From assembly GCA_946481315.1 (NCBI GenBank), contig CAMLMH010000006.1, positions 62,001 through 126,000 of the forward strand: DNA of 64,000 nucleotides, written 5' to 3'. The position numbers were made by a program, and so were the translations under genes. A model generated the notes under the pieces. That model was not told the DNA's origin and searched no databases. It was given only the letters and a program-made list of their open reading frames with translations. Every line of letters starts with the position of its first letter. The first letter of the stretch is position 1. This DNA comes from an uncultured Bacteriovorax sp. GTDB taxonomy: Bacteria > Bdellovibrionota > Bacteriovoracia > Bacteriovoracales > Bacteriovoracaceae. Below, in pieces: positions 35,029 to 41,863 of this stretch.

Positions 35029-35241
35029 ATGAAGAATACGATGTTCAGAAGTTATTTTATCCTGATGTTGGTCCTGAGTGCCTTTATTTCTGTCGAGAGC
35101 CGTGGTCTCTCCTTTGAAAAGAGCGGCGATGACGGCTCCGTTCTCCGTAAGCCCGATGAGCGCTATCCCATAGAGCCAAATGATACTCCCAAAGGCAAAA
35201 AAATCCTTAAGCGCACCTATCGCTCCCGCAATCTTTGTTAA
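35029..35241 (+). CDS. Small secreted peptide
   Basis: This 70-residue product starts at the ATG at 35029, with AAAAGGAAGA about 8 nt upstream. The signal peptide (MKNTMFRSYFILMLVLSAFISVES) leaves a mature peptide of about 45 residues that is very hydrophilic, with Lys/Arg/Asp/Pro and no hydrophobic core (KSGDDGSVLRKPDERYPIEP), and ends in RSRNLC with a single Cys. No family is recognised. It has a long structured leader and converges on the SelD-like gene 7 nt away. Confidence 0.55.
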   Translation: MKNTMFRSYFILMLVLSAFISVESRGLSFEKSGDDGSVLRKPDERYPIEPNDTPKGKKILKRTYRSRNLC

Positions 35242-35248
35242 TTGTTTT

Positions 35249-36775
35249 TTATTTTATTACCGGAAATAACGGGCAGTTAAGAATCCGACTTCCAATCTCG
35301 GTCTGGACCGTAATGTTCGGTGAAAAAAGATCATATTTATAAGAGCCATTTTGATACTGTGAGAGCAAGCTCGGTGACACATTAACAGCGGATTTTCCAT
35401 CGCGACGAATAGTTTCGCCAATAAAATGTGCTTCATCAAAACCAGCTTCCTGGAGTTTCTTCATCAACTTTACAATAACTCCTTCTTCACCGACGATAAG
35501 CCAGGGCCCGTTAGTACTGGTCGTATAGTTTTTGCGCGGAAAATTCAGAATATCAGGATTATTAAATTTTAAGTCCTGAAGATTTACTGATATCTGGCTA
35601 GCCTCTGCCATCTCTGTCAGGACACTCAGTCCCGGTCCACTGACATCACTGATAAAACTAATATGAGAGTCACTACAAAATTCTTCGTTCACTTTGGGAA
35701 GGAATTCAGAGACGATCTCGCTCATCAAAAAATGAGGTGATGTGAGTTTTTGCATGACCTCCCAGCGTTCTTCAGCAATTTTCGGGTCAATGGAATTTTT
35801 AATAAACTGCGAACGGTGGATACTTAAAAGTCCCAGATCACCCAGAAAGTGAGTTAGCAGTATTTTCTGACCTGGTCGTGTTTTGTCATAACCAGGGAAG
35901 CTGTTTTTTGTTTGACCTACGGCTGTAGCTCCTATCAGGTGAGCTCCAACATTCAGTGGCCCCAGGTCAACAATCTCAACTGTAACGGATTTTTCTTTTA
36001 GAAATTGTTGATAAAGAATAAATGCTTTTTTAAAAAAATTGACCTGATCAGCATCACCGTCATAAACAGGGAAAATCTGGAGATGGTGATAACCACCATA
36101 AATGAGCAAATCATTGAGAGCATTGTTTAGAGCAATAAAAACAGAGGTAGGTGAGTGTGGTTCCAGGATAGAGTCACCAGTAACAATTGTGTCGTTATTG
36201 GCCAGAGTGTAACCAGGTCCAGTTTTTCCCAGTTCCAGAAAATCTAAACAAACAAAATGCACATTTCCCTGAATGCTATGGCCTTTTCCCAGACTGATAC
36301 TTACATTAGAAGGCAGGTGCTTCTTAATATTATCCAATGTCTGAAAAATATTTTTTTGACCATCGCTGAATTCATTTTTTAATTTATCAAATTCTCTATA
36401 GAGATTAAAAGATGATGAGAAGAGTTCGATTAATGCTTCCGGACGGTTTTTGATAATATAATCTTTTAATTCTGATTCAACCTGATGCCAGTCCGGATCC
36501 TTGAAAACAAAACGTTTTAGGTTTGTGAATGTTTTTTGGGTTGAAAAACAATCCTTCCTTTTTTCTGCTTCTCGGGTCATCTCGTTCTGGTAATGCGCAG
36601 AAAAATCTCTGAGTGCCGGATAAACTATGTGGTCAAGATCAATCTTCACCCCGCATCCGCAAGGTCGCAGAGGTAAATTAGGATCAACTTTTGTTTCCTT
36701 TTCAAAATCCATCAGCGAAGAACGTGTTAATGTCCATCCGCTTCGTTGATTTCTATTGTTACTGATCGTTTTCAT
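35249..36775 (-). CDS. SelD-like (AIR synthase superfamily) protein with extended N-terminus
   Basis: This 508-residue protein resembles selenide, water dikinase (usual length about 347). The catalytic loop PCGCGVKID has C41 and K44 in the C-x-x-K spacing of SelD. The AIRS-type core shows TIVTGDSILEPHSPTSVFIA then NNALNDLLIYGGY, the region where SelD has its TTDFF and ATNAxSDIYAMG motifs, and LNVGAHLIGATAVGQ. The C-terminal AIRS domain has ISDVSGPGLSVLTEMAEAS (SelD: TDVTGFGLLGHLxEM) and a GPWLIVGEEGV strand. About 150 extra residues (about 50-190) lie between the Cys loop and the core. No other selenium genes are seen in the window. It is in an operon with an EamA transporter and a secreted kinase-like protein. 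Confidence 0.7.
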   Translation of the reverse strand: MKTISNNRNQRSGWTLTRSSLMDFEKETKVDPNLPLRPCGCGVKIDLDHIVYPALRDFSAHYQNEMTREAEKRKDCFSTQKTFTNLKRFVFKDPDWHQVESELKDYIIKNRPEALIELFSSSFNLYREFDKLKNEFSDGQKNIFQTLDNIKKHLPSNVSISLGKGHSIQGNVHFVCLDFLELGKTGPGYTLANNDTIVTGDSILEPHSPTSVFIALNNALNDLLIYGGYHHLQIFPVYDGDADQVNFFKKAFILYQQFLKEKSVTVEIVDLGPLNVGAHLIGATAVGQTKNSFPGYDKTRPGQKILLTHFLGDLGLLSIHRSQFIKNSIDPKIAEERWEVMQKLTSPHFLMSEIVSEFLPKVNEEFCSDSHISFISDVSGPGLSVLTEMAEASQISVNLQDLKFNNPDILNFPRKNYTTSTNGPWLIVGEEGVIVKLMKKLQEAGFDEAHFIGETIRRDGKSAVNVSPSLLSQYQNGSYKYDLFSPNITVQTEIGSRILNCPLFPVIK

Positions 36776-36779
36776 GCTA

Positions 36780-37661
36780 TCAGAATCCTACAGCAATGAT
36801 GACTACACCACTGAAAATCAGCAGTGACCCAAGAATCAGGTTTATAGTTATTGTCTCCAGCTTCTTTAAAAAAATCCATGAAAAAAAAATAACAAAAAGA
36901 GGAGTCGATGCCAGTAATGGAGCAACGACGGATACCCGCGAGTTTTTCAATGCTATTAAGTCAATAACATCAGTGATACTTACCATAGCTCCGGCAAGTA
37001 ACAAATAGCGAAGCGAGTTCCGGTTAATAATGATTCTCTTGTAATTATCTTTATAAAGGAGGAACAGTGAAAAGACGATGATGGCACTGGTTGCAGCTAT
37101 TGTTGCGGCAGCCAGTGATGATATTTGCAGAGACATTCCCAATTTACGTAAATTTGATACAAGACCTGCCACGACTGCTGCCACAAAAGGATAAAGCAGA
37201 TCAGTTAAATGGAAAATTTTTTTATTGTTTGAACTATGAGCATCCCGGCCCAAAAGCCAGGCTCCTCCAATAATCATCACAGCAGCAAGTATGGCCTTTT
37301 CACTAAATGGTTCATTGAAAAAGAAGAATGCAAAAACAATGGCAAATAAAGGTGTGAGCGATCGGATAGTATCCGAGCGGGCAGCTCCTAGTTTTTCAAC
37401 GCCAATATAAGTCATGTATCGGACGAAGGGGGGAGCAATGATACCGATTGCTGCAAAAAAAAGGCTTCCCTCTAGTGACATTTCTTGTGATTTAAAATCA
37501 GTGATAAAGAAAAGAAACAATACAAGCCAACCGAAAAACAGCGAATAAACCATACCGGTAATCGCATTAGACTCACTTAATCCCTTTTTTAAGACAATCC
37601 TGGATAATGCCGTAATCACACAGGAGAAAAGAACAATCCCTAATACCTGCAGATCACTCAT
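36780..37661 (-). CDS. EamA/DMT-family transporter
   Basis: This 293-residue inner-membrane protein has ten hydrophobic segments in two EamA repeats, for example AIGIIAPPFVRYMTYIGVEK and SLTPLFAIVFAFFFFNEPFS in the first, and LLASTPLFVIFFSWIFLKK in the second. Drug/metabolite transporters of this type export or import small metabolites; specificity cannot be predicted. ATGA overlaps the upstream kinase-like gene, and a 4-nt gap separates it from the SelD-like gene. Confidence 0.88.
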   Translation of the reverse strand: MSDLQVLGIVLFSCVITALSRIVLKKGLSESNAITGMVYSLFFGWLVLFLFFITDFKSQEMSLEGSLFFAAIGIIAPPFVRYMTYIGVEKLGAARSDTIRSLTPLFAIVFAFFFFNEPFSEKAILAAVMIIGGAWLLGRDAHSSNNKKIFHLTDLLYPFVAAVVAGLVSNLRKLGMSLQISSLAAATIAATSAIIVFSLFLLYKDNYKRIIINRNSLRYLLLAGAMVSITDVIDLIALKNSRVSVVAPLLASTPLFVIFFSWIFLKKLETITINLILGSLLIFSGVVIIAVGF

Positions 37662-39097
37662 TTACCCGCCTCTAATTTAATACCGTCTTTTTCAAATATG
37701 CGATGGTAGTCGAGGACAATTTTGAAAATAGCAGCACGACTGTTTTCTTTTTCAGTAAACTTCTTAATTCTTTCGAGATTCTCCAGGGCGTTCTGAATAA
37801 CTTTTCTCTCTGCTTCATTGGTAGTTGTCTTTAGGTTCTTCTCCAGATTACCCATGACCATTGTTAAAATCCTGATTCGCTCTTCAGCATTGGGAATCAG
37901 CGGGACAGTGAAAACAGGAGTAATAACGATATGACTCTTAAGTGAAATATCCGGCATTAAAGGAGCCTGAGCGGCGGTTGGAACCGGAGCTTCGGCCAGT
38001 TTCTTCTCCAGTATTTCGATTTTCTTATTCAGGCGAGCTGTGAGATCAATTTCAATCAATTCTGCATTTGGTTTCAAGGTTAATTTTTCACCCTTTGCTT
38101 TAGCCAGGTACTGATAGAATTTTTTGAAATCCTTATGGGCCTGCTTTTTGCGCTTTAATAACTTGGGCAGAAACTCTTTCTTTTCACTGGTCAGCATGAA
38201 TTCAGCAGTCTGATACCAGGCTGCATTCGGTGAATTATTCCCGGAAAACATGAAATTGTTTCTTTCATTGTTTTTGAACATATTCAGGAACAAATCATCA
38301 GGCATCTTCTGAAAAAACAAAATCCAGGAATAAAGGCTTTGCAGATCTACATTCAGCTTGCGGTTTTCCATCGCATTTTTAATGCCCACGGTTCCCTCGG
38401 CGGAAATCAGGCCTTTTTTTAATCCCTGAAGATAGACATCATAAGATAAGTAATCATTCCAGAACTGGAAATATCCAGCATCGGCCACGTGAGCCACCAT
38501 CGGTGAAGTATAAAAAGTGTTGAGTTCATCATGACCTAACAAAAACCAGTTAACAGAATTATCTATTCTTTGAATTCCAATATCATCTTCAGGGATATCT
38601 GGATAAATAAATTGACCAGGGTGGACGTGATGATTTGTTGTTAGCCAGGAAAGGGCATGCTGCTGGGCCATATACTGATGCGATTTCGGTCCTAAGAGAT
38701 TGAGCGGTATATAATCAGCCTTTGTTTTTAACAGCCGTTGAACTGAACCTGTAACGTTTTCACCATTGAGATTCAGGGTCAGATAATGCATTTCCGGTGT
38801 GGGAACACCTAGATACTCGCCCAGTCGATAAATTGAAATGGCCCCATCCATAGAAGAGGCAATCCCAGCTTTGAATAACCATGAGTCGTCAAACTGATCC
38901 AGTAATACAACTTTATAGGCCATGGATTTCTTCAATTGCTTTTCGGAGAGCCGAAAACGCAGTCTGGACATATAGTCCTTTTGGAGTCGTTCAAAACGTT
39001 CGAATTTCGTCTGATAATCGATTTTTGATGGACTGGCCGATGCTGTCTGCAGGATAAATACGTTCAGACAAACCAGGAGCAGGGTGAGAACTTTCAT
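37658..39097 (-). CDS. Secreted protein with divergent HipA/PI3K-like kinase fold
   Basis: This 479-residue protein has a signal peptide (MKVLTLLLVCLNVFILQTASA). Residues about 55-200 show a pattern like HipA/PI3-kinase-type kinases: DDSWLFKAG (Lys strand), ISIYRLGEYLGVPTPEMHYL, WLTTNHHVHPGQFIYP in place of the NxDRHxxN loop, and IQRIDNSVNWF for the metal Asp. The catalytic loop has H and Q where D and N are usual, so activity is uncertain. The rest is helical with a Pro/Ala linker (AEAPVPTAAQAPLM). It starts the operon with EamA and SelD-like genes. The kinase assignment is tentative. Confidence 0.5.
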   Translation of the reverse strand: MKVLTLLLVCLNVFILQTASASPSKIDYQTKFERFERLQKDYMSRLRFRLSEKQLKKSMAYKVVLLDQFDDSWLFKAGIASSMDGAISIYRLGEYLGVPTPEMHYLTLNLNGENVTGSVQRLLKTKADYIPLNLLGPKSHQYMAQQHALSWLTTNHHVHPGQFIYPDIPEDDIGIQRIDNSVNWFLLGHDELNTFYTSPMVAHVADAGYFQFWNDYLSYDVYLQGLKKGLISAEGTVGIKNAMENRKLNVDLQSLYSWILFFQKMPDDLFLNMFKNNERNNFMFSGNNSPNAAWYQTAEFMLTSEKKEFLPKLLKRKKQAHKDFKKFYQYLAKAKGEKLTLKPNAELIEIDLTARLNKKIEILEKKLAEAPVPTAAQAPLMPDISLKSHIVITPVFTVPLIPNAEERIRILTMVMGNLEKNLKTTTNEAERKVIQNALENLERIKKFTEKENSRAAIFKIVLDYHRIFEKDGIKLEAGK

Positions 39098-39175
39098 AGT
39101 CTTCTCTCGAATAATAGTTAAATAGCAATACTATTCCTTCGGGAAGCAAAAAAGTCAAGAAATGGCGTTTAGTTG

Positions 39176-39532
39176 TTAAACGGCTTTAATGAACTTCTGA
39201 TTCTCACGTTCTTGTTCTTCAGCGTGAGTAATACAAAGTGTAGTCCACGGCTGGTTTTCCAGACGCTTTTCACCAATGGATTCATCACACTCTTCACAAT
39301 GACCGTAAGTACCTTGTTCAATCCGGTAAAGAGCTTCGTCGATCGCTTTAAGCTTAGCGAGCTCTCTTTGGCGCATATTGAATGTAACTTGCTGGTTGAT
39401 AACTGATGTTGCCAGATCTGCTTCGTCAGATAAATCATCAGAAGAGACAGTAAGATCGTCGATTGAACGTAAAATACCCCCATTCATGATTTTCATCTTG
39501 GCTTGAAGGAGGAGGGTTTTAAACTTTTCCAT
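39176..39532 (-). CDS. dksA: DksA/TraR-family protein, CCCH zinc finger
   Basis: The ATG at 39532 with GGAG 6-7 nt upstream gives 118 residues; a longer frame to 39658 has no ribosome site. DksA binds RNA polymerase in its secondary channel and mediates ppGpp effects. The coiled-coil tip acidic stretch is SSDDLSDEADLA. The zinc finger is CEECDESIGEKRLENQP followed by LCITH, so the fourth ligand is His where E. coli DksA has Cys. The protein is also shorter than E. coli DksA (151). Confidence 0.88.
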   Translation of the reverse strand: MEKFKTLLLQAKMKIMNGGILRSIDDLTVSSDDLSDEADLATSVINQQVTFNMRQRELAKLKAIDEALYRIEQGTYGHCEECDESIGEKRLENQPWTTLCITHAEEQERENQKFIKAV

Positions 39533-39680
39533 AAGATACTCCAAAAATTCTTCAGTCAATGAGAGCACTTCTTCATACGGGTAAATAACCGAGTACGAAA
39601 GAAACTTATACCATTCTACACTGTATTTTTCATTTGACACAAGGGAAAAAACTACCATTACCTATCATCTGTGGACGAAG

Positions 39681-39712
39681 TTTTGACAGGAGAGACTCGT
39701 CATTTGTCAAAA
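39681..39712. promoter_or_regulatory. Inverted repeat TTTTGACA-N16-TGTCAAAA with overlapping promoter
   Basis: A perfect 8-bp dyad lies in the 238-bp gap between dksA and the LRV-repeat gene. TTGTCA (39704-39709) with TATCGT (39727-39732) at 17 bp could be a plus-strand promoter, with its -35 box inside the right arm. This looks like an operator. Confidence 0.45.
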
Positions 39713-39770
39713 AAGTTTACAAAATTTATCGTGCTTATTAACATAGGGAAAATTACAACCGGAGCCAATC

Positions 39771-40058
39771 ATGTTTGCAGAAGAATATTTAGCAGTGGTC
39801 AGAGAGTGCCGTGACGAAGAAAAAATGTTTCAATATCTGAAAGAAGATAAACCCGGAGTTGCTCTGGAACTTGCTAAATCTTCTAATGTCACTCCACGTA
39901 TCCTGGATATTCTGACTCGTCATACTTCGATAACTGTTCGCCATGAAGTGGCCAAAAACCCAAGAACAGCAGTTGAAACATTGAAGCGACTTTCTGAAGA
40001 TAAAGATATGCTGGTTCGTGATTACGCCCGTCGAACATTAAAGTCACTAAACGCTTAG
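39771..40058 (+). CDS. Leucine-rich-variant (LRV)-type helical repeat protein
   Basis: This 95-residue soluble protein has two to three repeats that match LRV/HEAT spacing, e.g. SITVRHEVAKNPRTAVETLK and DMLVRDYARRTLKSLNA. Such repeats carry the V-R-x-x-V-A-x-N-P-x-T-P pattern and are thought to be binding modules. An ACCGGAG sequence precedes the ATG. It is a single gene whose upstream dyad suggests regulated expression. Confidence 0.7.
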   Translation: MFAEEYLAVVRECRDEEKMFQYLKEDKPGVALELAKSSNVTPRILDILTRHTSITVRHEVAKNPRTAVETLKRLSEDKDMLVRDYARRTLKSLNA

Positions 40059-40105
40059 AGCTGATAGAGCGCAGGCTCTATTGCTTGCGCTTCACAATTA
40101 TCCAA

Positions 40106-41152
40106 TTAATTTTCTTTTTTATTACGCCAGCTACGCCCTTCGCGATTTTTGGCATTTTTTTGCCATTTATTTACAGCATTCTGATGATTCTCATAATCAG
40201 CCGAAAAGATGTGCGTTCCATCGTTCTGGCTCACAAAATAGAGAAAGTTGTGTTCTGCAGGTTCCAGAACTGCCTTAATGGATTCGATTCCAGGATTGGC
40301 AATGGGTCCCTTTGGTAATGCTTTGATAGTGTAGGTATTGTACGCCGTTGGAGCTAGCAGATCTGCTCGGGTTATATTGCCGGTGTATCTTTCATACATT
40401 CCATAAATTGTTGTTGGATCTGACTGCAACCTCATTTTTTTTCGAAGACGATTGTGAAAAACTCCGGCAATGATTGGTCTTTCACTCTTGTCACCAGTTT
40501 CTTTCTCAACCATTGAGGCAAGGGTAATGACCTCTTCCTTACTAAGCCGATGCGGTCCGAATTTTTGATTTTTAAAATCGATGTTCTTTGTTTTTTTATG
40601 AAATTGATTCACCATGGTCCTGATGATCTGTTCTGCAGAAATGTCCGGAACAAAATCATAAGTTTCTGGATAAAGATAGCCTTCAACACTTTCACCTTTG
40701 ATACCCATTTTTGCAGTGAAGACCGGATCTTTTGCCAGGTTCACAAAATCATCATAGGAAGTTATGTCCCGCTCTTCCAGCATTTTGCCAATTTCATATA
40801 AATTTTTTCCTTCAGGTACAGTAAACAGTGCAGCCATACTTTTGGAATATAAGAGGGCATTGAAGACATCGAGAAGATTGGAATTGTGGCGGATCTGGTA
40901 ACGACCAGCGCGGAATTTATTCATCACGTTTTTATATTGACTGTAACGATGAAAAAGTCTGGCAGAAGAAATTAGTTTTTCTTTTTGCAAACGAGAGTTA
41001 ATTGAAGAGAAATTCTCATTGGGACGAATCAGAAAAACCACATCAGGTCCCTGGTAGCGCCAGATGACAGCCGAATAATAGATTTTTCCCGCCACCATTA
41101 AAAGAGCAAGCAATGGAGCACCGACCAGAAAGATAAGATGATTTTTTTTCAT
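40106..41152 (-). CDS. mltG: Endolytic peptidoglycan transglycosylase
   Basis: This 348-residue protein is of the YceG/MltG family. It has an N-terminal membrane anchor (LIFLVGAPLLALLMVAGKIYY) and a LysM-like segment with KNLYEIGKMLEERDI. The catalytic domain has LASMVEKETGDKSERPIIAG, where the Glu in VEKETG is the active acid, and FHNRLRKKMRLQSDPTTIYG. The enzyme cuts nascent glycan strands at the inner membrane and sets their length. The C-terminus carries a short basic tail. No ribosome site is evident. Confidence 0.94.
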   Translation of the reverse strand: MKKNHLIFLVGAPLLALLMVAGKIYYSAVIWRYQGPDVVFLIRPNENFSSINSRLQKEKLISSARLFHRYSQYKNVMNKFRAGRYQIRHNSNLLDVFNALLYSKSMAALFTVPEGKNLYEIGKMLEERDITSYDDFVNLAKDPVFTAKMGIKGESVEGYLYPETYDFVPDISAEQIIRTMVNQFHKKTKNIDFKNQKFGPHRLSKEEVITLASMVEKETGDKSERPIIAGVFHNRLRKKMRLQSDPTTIYGMYERYTGNITRADLLAPTAYNTYTIKALPKGPIANPGIESIKAVLEPAEHNFLYFVSQNDGTHIFSADYENHQNAVNKWQKNAKNREGRSWRNKKEN

Positions 41153-41287
41153 AATGGTTTTAGCTTAAGTGACTTTCTTCTGCCGCACAAAACTGGATAT
41201 TAATTCCTAGTAGTTAACAGCTATAACATGGGAAGTGAGTATCCAGAAAGACGATGTGAGAAATTAGAATGGTAAAATGATCGGTTA

Positions 41288-41746
41288 TTAAGAACGGAGG
41301 AAATCTTCAATGATAATGGTGGCACAGAGACAATCGATCTGTGTTGGATCTATCCGAAAATTATATTGAGGAGAATTTTTCATCATTTCTTCGGCAGTTT
41401 TAGTGGTCAGGGTTTCGTCCTGCTCAAAGAAGAGCACTGGGTCTATTCGGGATTTCAAAATTTGTCCAAACTGCTGAATACGTCTGGTATTTTCACTGGA
41501 ACTTCCATCCAGCAAATAAGGAACGCCAAACACAACAATATCAATTGATTCATTGCTAATTATTTTTTGCAGATCTGCCAGACATTGTTCCTCGGACTTT
41601 ACAATAATTTTTTCGGCCTTGAGAGGAAAAGGGTCTTTTCCCGGCCTGAAAACGGCCGTGCCAATTACTTTTGCGCCAAAATCTATACCCAGAATAGCTT
41701 TATTTAAATACTGCTTAAAACGGGGATAATGTGAATAGTCAGACAT
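41288..41746 (-). CDS. ruvX: Holliday junction resolvase-like protein / pre-16S rRNA nuclease
   Basis: From the ATG at 41746 the protein has 152 residues, normal for YqgF/RuvX. The frame is open to 41803, but a promoter directly before 41746 supports the shorter form. The motifs are ILGIDFGAKVIGTA (catalytic Asp), VVFGVPYLLDGSSSENTRRI, FEQDETLTT and the C-terminal Asp in TQIDCLCATIIIEDFL. YqgF processes the 5' end of 16S rRNA in E. coli. It is divergent from the hybrid kinase. Confidence 0.9.
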   Translation of the reverse strand: MSDYSHYPRFKQYLNKAILGIDFGAKVIGTAVFRPGKDPFPLKAEKIIVKSEEQCLADLQKIISNESIDIVVFGVPYLLDGSSSENTRRIQQFGQILKSRIDPVLFFEQDETLTTKTAEEMMKNSPQYNFRIDPTQIDCLCATIIIEDFLRS

Positions 41747-41752
41747 GCCCTC

Positions 41753-41781
41753 AATATAATTCGCAAAAAACCAATTGTCAT
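41753..41781 (-). promoter_or_regulatory. Predicted ruvX promoter for a leaderless mRNA
   Basis: On the minus strand ATGACA (41776-41781), 17 bp, TATATT (41753-41758), then 6 nt to the ATG. This is the same geometry as before lnt and uup. Confidence 0.55.
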
Positions 41782-41834
41782 AAAAATTAAAAATGTTTTT
41801 CATTGTGTGAATGGAACTATCTCCCGAGAATTAG

Positions 41835-41850
41835 ACAGAGTGTGCTCTGT
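41835..41850 (+). repeat. Hairpin just upstream of the hybrid kinase ribosome site
   Basis: ACAGAG and CTCTGT flank TGTG, ending 4 nt before GGAAG of the kinase gene. It may be a translational control hairpin or an operator. Confidence 0.35.
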
Positions 41851-41863
41851 AACCGGAAGCTTC

